Source: Pseudorhodobacter sp. PARRP1 (GTDB lineage: Bacteria > Pseudomonadota > Alphaproteobacteria > Rhodobacterales > Rhodobacteraceae). Taken from it: a stretch of DNA of 64,000 bases. The stretch lies in contig NKIU01000009.1 in NCBI GenBank assembly GCA_002256245.1, positions 1 through 64,000 of the forward strand, in the 5' to 3' direction. Made by a program: the position numbers and the translations under genes. Position 1 is the first letter of the stretch. The number at the start of each line of letters is the position of its first letter. Positions 33,778 to 42,666 of the stretch are shown here, piece by piece. The notes beneath the pieces are model-generated. The model was not told where the DNA came from and did no database searches. It saw only the letters and a list, made by a program, of their open reading frames with translations.

Positions 33778-34800
33778 CTAGCCCTCCGGCAGCATGGCGT
33801 AAGCGCGGTCGATGGGCAGCAACAGGATCATACGGCCACCGTCTTTGATGGTGCCAGCGGCATCGCCCGCGCCGTCACCGGTGCCAAAGAAGATGTCGGC
33901 GCGCTGCGGGCCTTTGATCGCCCCGCCGGTGTCTTGCGCCACCATCAGGCTGCGGATCGGGTTATCGCCGGTTTTCTCGATCCAGACCGGGACGCCAAGC
34001 GGGGTGAAGGCGGGGTCGATGGCAACCGAGCGCAGGGGCGTGATGCTGCGGCCCATAGCCCCGATCGGGCCTTTGTCTGACGGCAGGTCGGCGATTTTGC
34101 GGAAGAAGATGTAGGACGGATTGACCGACAGCAGCGCGTTGCCGGCGGTGGGGTTGGAGCGAACGTAAAGTTTGATGTCTTGGGCGGAGACTTGGTCGGG
34201 GGTGCGCATGCCGCGCGCGATCATTTCCTTGCCGACCGAGCGGTAAGCGTGGCCGTTGCGGCCTGCGTAGCCGACGCGGATGGTATGGCCGTTGGTCATC
34301 TTGATACGGCCAGAGCCTTGGATTTGCAGGAAAAAAACCTCTACCGGGTCTTCCAGCCAAGCAATTTCAAGGCCGCGCCCGCGCAACGCGCCGCCTTCGA
34401 TGGTGGCGCGGTCGTAATAGACCTGGCCATCGCGCAACTCGGGCGGGCGGGCGTAGATTGGGTAGGCGAAGCGGGGGGTTCGGGTGTAAGAGCCGTTCAG
34501 TTCAGGCTCGAAATAACCGGTGAACAGAGCGGGCGGATTGCCGATCTGCACGGGTTTGAACAGCAATTCGAAAAACGCCTTGGCCGAGGCATCGGACGCG
34601 CCGGAGGCTGCCGCGAGAGTGCAGATGGGCTGCCAATCGGGGGCATCAAGCTTGTCGCAGGTTTCCAGAAAGGCGGTGAGGGCGGCGAGGTGGTTATCCT
34701 CTGCCCAGCCATCGAGCGATTCAAAGTCCAGCATCTGCGCCGGGGCGGGCGTTGCGGTCATGCCGACCGCCACAAGCAGGGCGCAGAGGGCCGCACGCAT
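33778..34800 (-). CDS. mltA: Membrane-bound lytic murein transglycosylase A
   Basis: The product is 340 aa from the ATG at 34800. A signal peptide (about 1-23, ending APAQ) leads to the MltA domain: LFTGYFEPELNGS, LEDPVEVFFLQIQGSGRI (substrate groove) and a C-terminal 3D domain with the aspartates in VAQDTGGAIKGPQRADIFFG. MltA cleaves glycan strands of murein forming 1,6-anhydroMurNAc, which feeds the recycling route in which AmgK and MurU act. No lipobox is seen, unlike E. coli MltA. Confidence 0.93.
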   Translation of the reverse strand: MRAALCALLVAVGMTATPAPAQMLDFESLDGWAEDNHLAALTAFLETCDKLDAPDWQPICTLAAASGASDASAKAFFELLFKPVQIGNPPALFTGYFEPELNGSYTRTPRFAYPIYARPPELRDGQVYYDRATIEGGALRGRGLEIAWLEDPVEVFFLQIQGSGRIKMTNGHTIRVGYAGRNGHAYRSVGKEMIARGMRTPDQVSAQDIKLYVRSNPTAGNALLSVNPSYIFFRKIADLPSDKGPIGAMGRSITPLRSVAIDPAFTPLGVPVWIEKTGDNPIRSLMVAQDTGGAIKGPQRADIFFGTGDGAGDAAGTIKDGGRMILLLPIDRAYAMLPEG

Positions 34801-34805
34801 CGGCC

Positions 34806-35465
34806 TTAGTCGCTGGTTCCGACGAGTTGCCAGTTTGGATCTTGCACGCCCATGCGGCGCGCGAAGGTCCATGCGTCGCGCTGGCGTTTGACCTCGCTGG
34901 CGGAGCCTTCGATGATCTCGCCTGCCTTGTTGCGGACGAGCGAGGTCAACTCTCCGGTGTAGCGCAGGGTGATTTCGGCGGTGCGGGTGGTGGCATCGTA
35001 TTCGGCATCCGACAGGGTCATTTCGCGCAGGCCGAGGAAGTTGGCCTCAACGGTCTGGCCGTCACGGTCACGGGCGTTGATGGCCTGGGTGAACGAGGCC
35101 TCGACCTCGTCGGCGAGGAAGGGGCGGACGGGGTCGATATCGCCGCGCTCGAACGCCATCAGGATCATCTCATACGCGCCGCGCGCGCCGTGCAGAAATT
35201 CGCCAACGGAAAAGCCGGGTTCGGCCTGTTTCATCGCGGCGAGGGCCTGGGCGGCGGGGCTGCCTGCGGGGACATGATCGGTGATGTCGAGATCGGTGCC
35301 ATCTTCGGCGACCGGCTGCACCAGTTTCGGCTGCGGGCGCGGGGCGTCGGCGGGCACGGGCGGCTTTTCGAAGCCCTCGCGGGTGCCGAGGACGGCGCGC
35401 AGTTTCAGGATCAGGAACACGGCGATTCCGGCCAGCACGAGCAGTTGGATCAGGGAGGAATTCAT
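34806..35465 (-). CDS. Tim44-like membrane protein
   Basis: A 219-aa protein from the ATG at 35465 (GAGGCG upstream). One membrane span at about 5-24 precedes a Pro-rich linker and the Tim44 domain (from about 85: FLHGARGAYEMILMAFERGD, VEASFTQAINARD, AEITLRYTGELTSLV). The family is homologous to mitochondrial Tim44 and in alphaproteobacteria is implicated in membrane protein biogenesis. It precedes mltA by 5 bp and is divergent from fxsA and secB. Confidence 0.88.
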   Translation of the reverse strand: MNSSLIQLLVLAGIAVFLILKLRAVLGTREGFEKPPVPADAPRPQPKLVQPVAEDGTDLDITDHVPAGSPAAQALAAMKQAEPGFSVGEFLHGARGAYEMILMAFERGDIDPVRPFLADEVEASFTQAINARDRDGQTVEANFLGLREMTLSDAEYDATTRTAEITLRYTGELTSLVRNKAGEIIEGSASEVKRQRDAWTFARRMGVQDPNWQLVGTSD

Positions 35466-35581
35466 CAGGCGCCTCAAAAACGGGCCCGGTGGGTTGGTTA
35501 TCCGGGCGTTGAAGCCTTATGTAGGGGCTGGGGGCGGCCAAGTCTATGGTTTGGGCGCGCGAATGCATGGAGGCGACCGAG

Positions 35582-36043
35582 ATGTGGGTTTTTGCGCTGA
35601 TTTTGGCGTGGCCATTGCTGGAAATCGGGCTGTTTGTGGTGGTTGGCGGCTGGTTGGGGCTGTGGGCGACTTTGGCCTGGGTGGTGATCAGCGCAGTTCT
35701 GGGCGTTGGATTGATCCGAGGGCCGGGGATGCTGGCGCTGCGCGAGGTGCGGGGCGGCGCGCGGCTGGAGGCATTGCAGCCGATGGCGCATGGGGCGCTG
35801 ATCATGCTGAGCGGGATTTTGCTGATCCTGCCGGGGTTTTTCACCGACTTTCTGGGGCTGCTTTTGTTGCTGCCGTTCGTGCGGACGGCGCTGATCGCGG
35901 TGCTGGCCGCCCGCGTGCAGGTGCGCGGGTTTGGTGCTCACGGGGGGCAGGCGGATTGGGTGGATGCGGAATACGAGGAAGTGGTGCCCGAGCGCGACAA
36001 GATTGGTGGGGTGACGCGGCCCTCGAAGTGGCGCGAGGATTGA
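35582..36043 (+). CDS. fxsA: FxsA family membrane protein
   Basis: A 153-aa protein from the ATG at 35582, which has GGAGG nine bases upstream. Three or four hydrophobic segments dominate (WVFALILAWPLLEIGLFVVV, ATLAWVVISAVLGVGLI, ALIMLSGILLILPGFFTDFL) with the family motif LPGFFTDFLGLLLLLP. E. coli FxsA overproduction relieves phage T7 exclusion by the F plasmid; its normal role is unclear. It precedes secB by 54 bp. Confidence 0.9.
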   Translation: MWVFALILAWPLLEIGLFVVVGGWLGLWATLAWVVISAVLGVGLIRGPGMLALREVRGGARLEALQPMAHGALIMLSGILLILPGFFTDFLGLLLLLPFVRTALIAVLAARVQVRGFGAHGGQADWVDAEYEEVVPERDKIGGVTRPSKWRED

Positions 36044-36097
36044 GGCCTGCGATCTGACCTGCTAGGGGTATGCAGGATTTTTCAGGGAGTGGGGCTT

Positions 36098-36565
36098 ATG
36101 GCCGAGGAAAATGGCGGCGCGCCGCAGATCAAGATGTCGGTTCTGGCGCAGTTTGTGCGCGACATGTCGTTTGAAAACATGGTGGCGCAAAAGGGGCTGA
36201 CGGCCACCGAAGTGCAGCCCGACATTCAGGTGCAGGTCAGTCTGGATGCGCGCAAGCGTCAGCAGGATCACCAGTTTGACATTGTGACCAAGTTCAAGGT
36301 GACCTCGAAGAACAAGGTGAATGGCGATACGCTGTTCTTGCTGGAAGTGGATTACGGCGGGGTTTTCCATGTGGAGGGCGTGCCGGAGGAGCAGTTGCAT
36401 CCGTTCTTGATGATCGAATGCCCACGGCTGCTGTTTCCGTTTGTGCGGCGGATCATCTCGGATGTGACGCGGGATGGCGGATTCCCACCGTTGAACATCG
36501 ACACGGTGGATTTTCTGGCGCTGTATCGGCAGGAAATCGCGCGGCGGGCGCAGACGGCAAACTGA
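36098..36565 (+). CDS. secB: Protein-export chaperone SecB
   Basis: The product is 155 aa with its start at 36098 (CAGGGAG upstream). Conserved segments: FVRDMSFENM, PDIQVQVSLDA, LEVDYGGVFHVEGV, HPFLMIECPRLLFPFVRRII and DVTRDGGFPPLNIDTVDF. SecB is a tetrameric chaperone that keeps preproteins unfolded and hands them to SecA. A strong terminator follows. Confidence 0.97.
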   Translation: MAEENGGAPQIKMSVLAQFVRDMSFENMVAQKGLTATEVQPDIQVQVSLDARKRQQDHQFDIVTKFKVTSKNKVNGDTLFLLEVDYGGVFHVEGVPEEQLHPFLMIECPRLLFPFVRRIISDVTRDGGFPPLNIDTVDFLALYRQEIARRAQTAN

Positions 36566-36582
36566 GGCCGCTTTGGATTTGG

Positions 36583-36612
36583 AAAGGCCGACCTTGCGGG
36601 GTCGGCCTTTTG
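36583..36612 (+). terminator. Rho-independent terminator of secB
   Basis: AAAGGCCGACC (36583-36593) pairs with GGTCGGCCTTT (36600-36610) across a 6-base loop, then T. It also ends just before the stop of the convergent epimerase gene and may serve both. Confidence 0.9.
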
Positions 36613-36616
36613 CGTT

Positions 36617-37630
36617 TCAGACGTTGTAATAGTCGCGATACCACTGAACGAAGTTGGTCATGCCTTCGCGGACATTGGTTTGCGGTTGATAGTTTGTCAG
36701 GTTTTTCAACAGGTTGGCATCGGCCCAGGTCGCCACGACATCACCGGTCTGCATCGGCATGTAGTTGCGGATGGCCTGCAGGCCGGTGGCGTCTTCGATG
36801 GCTTCGATGAAATCCAGCAGCTTTACCTTGTCGGAGTTTCCGATGTTGACGACCCGGTAAGGGGCGGCAGGCGAAAGGCTGTCGCCGGGGATTTCCGCCA
36901 CTCGGGCATCGGGAGCGGGGGGGATGGCGTCAAGCAGCAGGCGGATACCGCGGACCAGATCCTCAACATAGGTGAAGTCGCGCCACATGTCGCCGTTGTT
37001 GTAGATGTCGATCGGGGTGCCTTCGAGGATGCCTTTGGTGAATTTATAGGGCGCCATGTCGGGGCGACCCCAGGGGCCATAGACGGTGAAGAAGCGGAAC
37101 ATCGTGACCGGCAGGCCGTAAATGTGCGCGTAGGAATGGGCCATCGCCTCATTGGCTTTTTTCGTCGCGGCGTAGAAGGTGAGTTGGGTTTCGGTTTTAT
37201 GCGTCTCGAGAAACGGCATTTCGGTGTTGGCACCGTAAACCGATGAGGTCGAGGCCATCAGCAGGTGTTCGACCTTCAGCAGGCGCGCCAGATCAAGGAC
37301 GTTGAAGCCACCAACGAGATTGGCATCGAGATAGGCGCGTGGGTTTTCAAGGCTGTAGCGGACGCCGGCCTGGCCTGCGAGGTGGACGATCATCTGTGGG
37401 TTGGCGGCGCGCATCGCGGATTCGAGGCTGGCCTGATCTTCAAGCAGCGCCTCGGTGTTGGTGAAATGCGGGTTTTGCAGCAAGATGGACAGTCTGCGCT
37501 GTTTGAGGGCGACGTCGTAGTAATCGGTCATGCCGTCATATCCCGCGACTCGAAAGCCTTCGGCAAGAAGAAGCTTGCAAAGGTGGAAGCCGATAAAGCC
37601 TGCGGAGCCGGTGACGAAGATGGTTTTCAT
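36617..37630 (-). CDS. NAD-dependent epimerase, UDP-glucuronate 4-epimerase-like
   Basis: A 337-aa extended short-chain dehydrogenase: GSAGFIGFHLCKLL at the N-terminus (NAD-binding GxxGxxG), the active-site YAATKKANE (YxxxK), STSSVYGANTEMPF and RFFTVYGPWGRPDMA, and DVVATWADANLL near the end. This combination is typical of LpsL/GAE-type enzymes interconverting UDP-glucuronate and UDP-galacturonate for surface polysaccharide. Close relatives act on other UDP-sugars, so substrate is an inference. Confidence 0.85.
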   Translation of the reverse strand: MKTIFVTGSAGFIGFHLCKLLLAEGFRVAGYDGMTDYYDVALKQRRLSILLQNPHFTNTEALLEDQASLESAMRAANPQMIVHLAGQAGVRYSLENPRAYLDANLVGGFNVLDLARLLKVEHLLMASTSSVYGANTEMPFLETHKTETQLTFYAATKKANEAMAHSYAHIYGLPVTMFRFFTVYGPWGRPDMAPYKFTKGILEGTPIDIYNNGDMWRDFTYVEDLVRGIRLLLDAIPPAPDARVAEIPGDSLSPAAPYRVVNIGNSDKVKLLDFIEAIEDATGLQAIRNYMPMQTGDVVATWADANLLKNLTNYQPQTNVREGMTNFVQWYRDYYNV

Positions 37631-37684
37631 GGGGGCCTTGTGTTTGGGCTATCGCGCTGTTGCGCAGGGTAACTTTGAGCGGTG

Positions 37685-38380
37685 TTAGAGCCGCTTTTTC
37701 CAGATTGCACCTTCGCCCAGCTTGTCGATGAAGGCGGCGTGTGCGGCGGATTCGGTCTCGGTCAGGCGGGGCGGCAGCGGGGTAGGGCGCGGGCGGGGGC
37801 GCCAGTCGGACGCGATCTGAGTCACGCTTGCGGTGGTTTGCTGCTCGGCGCTCAGGCCAAAATCCGGCTGACGGCCGCCGACGAGTTCAAGGTAGACTTC
37901 GGCAAGCAGTTCGGAATCGAGCAGGGCGCCGTGTTTTTCTCGGCCCGAGTTATCGACGCCGAAACGGCGGCACAGGGCATCAAGCGTGGCGGGCGAGCCG
38001 GGAAACTTGCGGCGGGCGATCATCAGCGTGTCGGTGGCGCGGGTCATCGGAAGCGCTGGCCTGTTGACCCAGGAAAGCTCGGCATTGAGAAATTTCATGT
38101 CGAAGCTGGCGTTGTGAATGATCAGTTGCGAGTCGCCGATGAAGTTTAGAAAATCTTGTGCGATGGCTTTGAAGACCGGTTTGTCGCGCAGAAAATCATC
38201 GCCAAGGCCATGCACATCGAAGGCTTCCTTGGGCATGGTGCGTTCGGGGTTGATGTATTGGTGGTAAGTGTTGCCGGTTGGCAGGTGATTGAGCAGTTCG
38301 ACAGCGCCGATTTCGACGATTCTATCGCCTTCTGAGGGTTCAAACCCAGTGGTTTCGGTGTCGAGGACGATCTCACGCAT
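37685..38380 (-). CDS. dnaQ: DNA polymerase III epsilon subunit (proofreading exonuclease)
   Basis: The product is 231 aa from the ATG at 38380; a TTG at 38401 is a weaker alternative. The DEDDh exonuclease motifs are present: Exo [11 protein letters not shown], Exo [13 protein letters not shown], Exo [19 protein letters not shown]-terminal tail (about 185-231) should bind the alpha subunit. It corrects replication errors at the fork. The start lies 8 bp inside coaE, in the maf-aroE-coaE-dnaQ operon. Confidence 0.95.
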   Translation of the reverse strand: MREIVLDTETTGFEPSEGDRIVEIGAVELLNHLPTGNTYHQYINPERTMPKEAFDVHGLGDDFLRDKPVFKAIAQDFLNFIGDSQLIIHNASFDMKFLNAELSWVNRPALPMTRATDTLMIARRKFPGSPATLDALCRRFGVDNSGREKHGALLDSELLAEVYLELVGGRQPDFGLSAEQQTTASVTQIASDWRPRPRPTPLPPRLTETESAAHAAFIDKLGEGAIWKKRL

Positions 38381-38960
38381 GGCGGGCTCGGATATGGGCA
38401 ATCAGGGATGTCACATAGGCTTCGGTGGCAGAAACATCCAGCGTTTCAACGATATGGGTTGCCAATCGACGCTTTTCGGCATCGGGCATCTGCCGGGCCA
38501 GAATGGTTTGGAAGTGGGCTTCGGTCATTCCCGGTCTGCACAGGACGCGTTCGCGTTGCAGATCGGGCGGGGCGGTCACGAGTAGGGTGGCGTGGAATTC
38601 GTGTTGGCTGGATTTTTCAAACAGCAGCGGGATGTCCAGCACGGCGATGTCTGCTGTGGTTTTGGCAAGGAAACTTGCGCGGTCAGCGGCGACGAGGGGA
38701 TGCGTTATCGCTTCGAGAGCTGTGAGCAGGGCGGGATCGGCCTGAATCGCACGCCGCAATGTTTCACGTGAAACACTCCCGTCCACCGTCGCCTCTGGGC
38801 AGATTTCCGAGATTGCCGCAACGGCGCTGCCGCCGTGCTGGTAGAGGCGGTGCACTGCGGAGTCGGCGTCCCATACGGGCAGTCCAGCAGCTGCAAACAT
38901 GGCGGCGGTTGTTGATTTGCCCATGCCGATGGAGCCGGTTAGGCCGAGACGGAACGTCAT
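38373..38960 (-). CDS. coaE: Dephospho-CoA kinase
   Basis: The product is 195 aa with the P-loop GSIGMGKST near residue 9, the substrate segment [17 protein letters not shown], and LDIPLLFEK. It phosphorylates the 3'-hydroxyl of dephospho-CoA, the last step of CoA synthesis. Its start overlaps the aroE stop by 4 bp. A perfect parS palindrome lies within the gene and encodes VSRET. Confidence 0.95.
   Translation of the reverse strand: MTFRLGLTGSIGMGKSTTAAMFAAAGLPVWDADSAVHRLYQHGGSAVAAISEICPEATVDGSVSRETLRRAIQADPALLTALEAITHPLVAADRASFLAKTTADIAVLDIPLLFEKSSQHEFHATLLVTAPPDLQRERVLCRPGMTEAHFQTILARQMPDAEKRRLATHIVETLDVSATEAYVTSLIAHIRARHA
38760..38775. promoter_or_regulatory. parS: parS site in coaE
   Basis: Perfect palindrome TGTTTCACGTGAAACA, the consensus ParB-binding centromere site. 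It is about 8.5 kb from parB and 1.6 kb from the oriC candidate. Confidence 0.92.
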
Positions 38961-39796
38961 GCCGAGAGCACGGCGTTGCGGGTGGCGTCGTCAACCTCTG
39001 GCCGGTGATCAAACCAGCGTTCAAAGCCGGGTGCAGCCTGATGCAGGAGCATGCCGAGACCATCGACGATGGTGCAGCCTTTCGCCGCGGCTTCCAGAAG
39101 GAACTGTGTGTTCAGTGGGTTATACACAAGATCGGTCACAAGGGCCGTGTTCTCCAGCCCATCCAGAGGCACCCGGAATTCGGCCTTGCCTGACATGCCA
39201 AGCGACGTGGTGTTGATCACGGTCGCAGCGCCTTCCAGCATGTTGGGCGCCTGAACCCAATCGTATACTTGCAGTTTCGCTCCAAAATCGGCACGAAGCG
39301 CCTGCGCGCGCGGCTGCGTGCGATTGGCGATGCGGATTTCCGGAACGCCCACCTCAAGAAGCGCCGCGACGACGGCACGCGCCGCACCGCCCGCCCCGAA
39401 CACCGCGGCCGGACCTGCGGTTGGATTCCAGTGTGGCGCGTTCTGGCGCAGGTTTGCTATGAAGCCGGCACCGTCGGTGTTGTCGGCGTGGATGCGGCCA
39501 TCTTTGCGGAAAATCAGAGTGTTCGCCGCGCCGATGAGTGCGGCGCGATCTGTCACAACATCGGCGATTTGCAGGATGGCTTCTTTATGGGGAATGGTAA
39601 CGTTCAGCCCAACGAAGCCAAGTTTCGGAAGCATTTCAAGCGCTTGACGCAGATTCTGCGGTGCCACATCCATCGGGATATAGTGGCCTTTGAGACCATA
39701 GCGCTTCAACCAATAGCCGTGCAGGGCAGGCGAGCGGCTGTGAGCAATCGGGTGGCCAATGACACCAGCAAGCGGAATGCGCGGAAGTTCTGTCAT
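38957..39796 (-). CDS. aroE: Shikimate dehydrogenase (NADP+)
   Basis: The product is 279 aa. Shikimate site: [11 protein letters not shown] and the catalytic [10 protein letters not shown] with its Lys; NADP site: [13 protein letters not shown], followed by ANRTQPRA, whose Arg favours NADP; and the NTDGAGF motif. It reduces 3-dehydroshikimate in aromatic amino acid synthesis. It overlaps both maf and coaE by 4 bp. Confidence 0.95.
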   Translation of the reverse strand: MTELPRIPLAGVIGHPIAHSRSPALHGYWLKRYGLKGHYIPMDVAPQNLRQALEMLPKLGFVGLNVTIPHKEAILQIADVVTDRAALIGAANTLIFRKDGRIHADNTDGAGFIANLRQNAPHWNPTAGPAAVFGAGGAARAVVAALLEVGVPEIRIANRTQPRAQALRADFGAKLQVYDWVQAPNMLEGAATVINTTSLGMSGKAEFRVPLDGLENTALVTDLVYNPLNTQFLLEAAAKGCTIVDGLGMLLHQAAPGFERWFDHRPEVDDATRNAVLSA

Positions 39797-40392
39797 GTTG
39801 CGATGAAACCTCTGGTGGCCAGATACCCGATCAGCGGAAGCATCGGCAGACCAAGAATGGTGAAATAGTCGCCATTGATTCCAGAAAACAGCCGAACGCC
39901 TTCTTCTTCCAGCTTATAGCCCCCGACGCAGTGCTGCAATGCGGACCAGTTTCGGGTGGCGTAATCGTCGAGATAGGCGTCAGAAAGGCTGCGCATCGTC
40001 AGGCTGGCCTCTGAAATGTGCCGCCAAATTGGCTTGCCTTCGTCGTAAAGAACCAGTGCAGATATCAGCTGATGGGTTTGGTCGCGAAAGAGGCCAAGTT
40101 GCGCGCGCGCCTCTGCAGGGGTTTCGGGTTTGCCATAGACTTGACCCTTGAAGGCAAGGATCTGGTCACAACCCAAGACCAAAGCCGAGATATTCTTCTC
40201 GGCCAGTTTGCGCGCCTTCATCTCGGCCAATGCGTCTGCGATGTCACGCGGATGCGCGGCTTCAGCCTGAAGCGCACGGCGGATGCTGTCTTCGTCGATC
40301 CGGGCGGACTGCGCTGTCACCTCAATCCCAGCGTTGCGCAGCAGTTGCAAACGGATCGTTGAGGCAGAGGCCAAAAGCAGGGGGCGCGGCAT
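39793..40392 (-). CDS. maf: Maf family nucleoside triphosphate pyrophosphatase
   Basis: The product is 199 aa from the ATG at 40392, which has AAGG eight bases upstream; an ATG at 40416 would add 8 residues. The signature [19 protein letters not shown] and [19 protein letters not shown] identify Maf, as do [21 protein letters not shown] and LPLIGYL near the end. Maf enzymes hydrolyse modified or canonical NTPs and affect septation. A DnaA box lies just upstream in the leader. Confidence 0.9.
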   Translation of the reverse strand: MPRPLLLASASTIRLQLLRNAGIEVTAQSARIDEDSIRRALQAEAAHPRDIADALAEMKARKLAEKNISALVLGCDQILAFKGQVYGKPETPAEARAQLGLFRDQTHQLISALVLYDEGKPIWRHISEASLTMRSLSDAYLDDYATRNWSALQHCVGGYKLEEEGVRLFSGINGDYFTILGLPMLPLIGYLATRGFIAT

Positions 40393-40399
40393 GGGGGCG

Positions 40400-40790
40400 G
40401 CCTTGTGGATAAGCATGGTTTGTTCCGGCAGGTGAAATTGGGGGCAAGCCGGATTTGTTGCGGAAAAGGCGGGAAGGGGAAGCTTTTGTCAAGCGTTGAG
40501 GCAACATCCAGCCTGGTTTTGCACATGGGGATGAGCGCTGATCCGCGCTGTGCGCAGACGCGATATGCAGGGGCTGTGGAAAATTCCGACCAGCCCGATT
40601 TATTTGCAACATTCGGATTTCGTTTAACTATTCTGATCTCATATATCTTGAGACGCCCTTATCCACAGGCCAAGTCTTGGGGATATATGTCTGGAGAATA
40701 TCCGCAATACTGTTATCCACGGCCCCTACAACATCATCTTTCTTTCTAGAATCTATTCTTTAAGAAGAAGCAAAGAAGCGAGGTGTCACT
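40400..40790. other. oriC: Candidate chromosomal replication origin (oriC)
   Basis: The gap between divergent maf and hemJ contains several DnaA boxes. TTATCCACA is found at 40659-40667 and, on the minus strand, at 40404-40412. Variants are TTATCCACG at 40713-40721, TTTTCCACA on the minus strand at 40575-40583, and TTTTGCACA at 40517-40525. A markedly A/T-rich segment spans about 40588-40650 (TTTAACTATTCTGATCTCAT within it) and could unwind. No ORF is credible here. The neighbours (maf on one side, a heme gene then rho and mnmE-mnmG-parAB on the other) and the nearby parS sites fit the alphaproteobacterial origin region. Confidence 0.65.
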
Positions 40791-41240
40791 GTGGGCGATT
40801 TTCTGGCGAGCTATTATCCTTGGACCAAGTCGTTGCATGTGATCTCGGTGATCGCATGGATGGCGGGCCTGTTCTATCTGCCAAGGCTGTTTGTGTATCA
40901 TGTTGAGCAGGTGCCGGCGGGCTCGCCTACGGATGCCATGTTTCAGGTGATGGAGCGGCGGTTGCTGAAAGCGATCATGAACCCTGCGTCGATTGCGACT
41001 TGGGTGTTTGGTCTGGCTTTGGTGTTCACCCCTGGGATCGTTGATTGGGCCGAGGTCTGGCCGTGGACCAAGGCTGCTTGCGTGATTGCGATGACGGTCT
41101 TTCATCACTGGTTGGCGCAGCGTCGGAAAGATTTTGCGATGGGGCAGAACCGTCTGACGGGTCGGCAATACCGGATGATGAACGAAGTGCCGACGCTGCT
41201 TATGGTGATTATCGTGATCTCGGTGATCGTGAAGTTCTGA
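40791..41240 (+). CDS. hemJ: Protoporphyrinogen oxidase HemJ
   Basis: The product is 149 aa from a GTG at 40791 with GAGG upstream. Four membrane spans are visible. The family segments WTKSLHVISVIAWMAGLFYLPRLFVYH (with the conserved His), RRLLKAIMNPASIATWVFG and the C-terminal RMMNEVPTLLMVIIVISVI mark HemJ, the heme-linked, quinone-using protoporphyrinogen IX oxidase of most alphaproteobacteria. It reads away from the oriC candidate. Confidence 0.93.
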   Translation: MGDFLASYYPWTKSLHVISVIAWMAGLFYLPRLFVYHVEQVPAGSPTDAMFQVMERRLLKAIMNPASIATWVFGLALVFTPGIVDWAEVWPWTKAACVIAMTVFHHWLAQRRKDFAMGQNRLTGRQYRMMNEVPTLLMVIIVISVIVKF

Positions 41241-41245
41241 AAACC

Positions 41246-41273
41246 TTGACTCGCAGGCGACCTGGTCTTAGGT
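41246..41273 (+). promoter_or_regulatory. Possible sigma70-type promoter for rho
   Basis: TTGACT (41246-41251) and TTAGGT (41268-41273) are spaced by 16 bases in the 127-bp gap between hemJ and rho. The -10 box is a poor match, so this is only a candidate. Confidence 0.3.
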
Positions 41274-41367
41274 GGACGACAGCGCGGCCATTCGGCCATA
41301 CCGCTTTCCATTGATATTTATGCTGCTGGCCCGAAATTGCGGCTGCGCGCCCTAAGGTGAACTCCAC

Positions 41368-42639
41368 ATGACTGTTGAGCATTTGAATCTTGCTGATCTG
41401 AAAGCCAAGACGCCGGCCGAGTTGCTGGCGATGGCAGAAGAATGGGAGATTGAAAACGCCCCGAGTATGCGCAAGGGCGAGATGATGTTCTCGATCCTGA
41501 AGGAACATGCCGAGGAAGGTTGGGAAATCGGCGGTGATGGTGTGCTGGAAGTGTTGCAGGATGGCTTTGGCTTCCTGCGTTCACCCTCGGCCAACTACTT
41601 GCCCGGTCCGGATGACATTTATGTCTCGCCTGACATTCTGCGGCAGTTCAGCTTGCGCACTGGTGATACGATTGAAGGCGTTATTCAGGCACCACGGGAG
41701 AATGAGAAATACTTCTGCATGACGAAGGTCACCCGGATCAACTTTGATGACCCTGAAAAGGCGCGTCACAAAGTGCATTTCGATAACTTGACCCCACTCT
41801 ATCCCGACGAGCGGCTGAAGATGGAAGTGGAAGACCCGACGATCAAGGATCGTTCAGCGCGGATCATTGATCTGGTTTGTCCGATCGGGAAGGGTCAACG
41901 CGCATTGATCGTGGCGCCGCCGCGCACCGGTAAGACTGTGTTATTGCAGAATATTGCCAATTCCATCGCGGTAAATCATCCCGAATGCTATCTGATCGTG
42001 CTGCTGATTGACGAGCGGCCCGAGGAAGTTACGGATATGCAGCGCTCGGTGAAGGGTGAGGTGGTGTCTTCGACCTTTGACGAGCCTGCCACCCGACACG
42101 TGGCTGTGGCAGAGATGGTGATCGAGAAGGCCAAGCGGTTGGTCGAGCATAAGCGCGATGTGGTGATCTTGCTGGACAGCATCACCCGCCTTGGCCGGGC
42201 GTTCAACACTGTTGTGCCGTCCTCGGGCAAAGTCTTGACCGGTGGTGTGGATGCCAACGCCTTGCAGCGGCCAAAGCGGTTCTTTGGTGCGGCGCGCAAT
42301 ATCGAAGAGGGCGGGTCGCTGACCATCATCGCAACGGCGCTGATTGATACCGGCAGCCGGATGGACGAGGTGATCTTTGAAGAATTCAAAGGCACCGGTA
42401 ACTCGGAAATCGTTTTGGATCGCAAGGTTGCCGATAAGCGGGTGTTCCCGGCGATTGATATTCTGAAATCTGGCACGCGGAAGGAAGATCTGCTGGTTGA
42501 GAAGACTGATCTGCAGAAGACCTATGTGTTGCGGCGGATCTTGAATCCGATGGGCACGACGGATGCGATCGAGTTCCTGATCTCAAAACTGAAGCAGACC
42601 AAGAGCAACGCCGAGTTCTTCGAGTCGATGAACGCTTAA
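41368..42639 (+). CDS. rho: Transcription termination factor Rho
   Basis: The product is 423 aa of normal length. The RNA-binding cold-shock-like domain includes [18 protein letters not shown], with [14 protein letters not shown] and [13 protein letters not shown] following. The ATPase has Walker A APPRTGKT and the Q-loop/R-loop region [22 protein letters not shown]. Rho is the hexameric helicase that ends untranslated transcripts. It is 27 bp ahead of mnmE. Confidence 0.98.
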   Translation: MTVEHLNLADLKAKTPAELLAMAEEWEIENAPSMRKGEMMFSILKEHAEEGWEIGGDGVLEVLQDGFGFLRSPSANYLPGPDDIYVSPDILRQFSLRTGDTIEGVIQAPRENEKYFCMTKVTRINFDDPEKARHKVHFDNLTPLYPDERLKMEVEDPTIKDRSARIIDLVCPIGKGQRALIVAPPRTGKTVLLQNIANSIAVNHPECYLIVLLIDERPEEVTDMQRSVKGEVVSSTFDEPATRHVAVAEMVIEKAKRLVEHKRDVVILLDSITRLGRAFNTVVPSSGKVLTGGVDANALQRPKRFFGAARNIEEGGSLTIIATALIDTGSRMDEVIFEEFKGTGNSEIVLDRKVADKRVFPAIDILKSGTRKEDLLVEKTDLQKTYVLRRILNPMGTTDAIEFLISKLKQTKSNAEFFESMNA

Positions 42640-42666
42640 ACCGCCGCACCAGTCAAAGGTTTGGTC

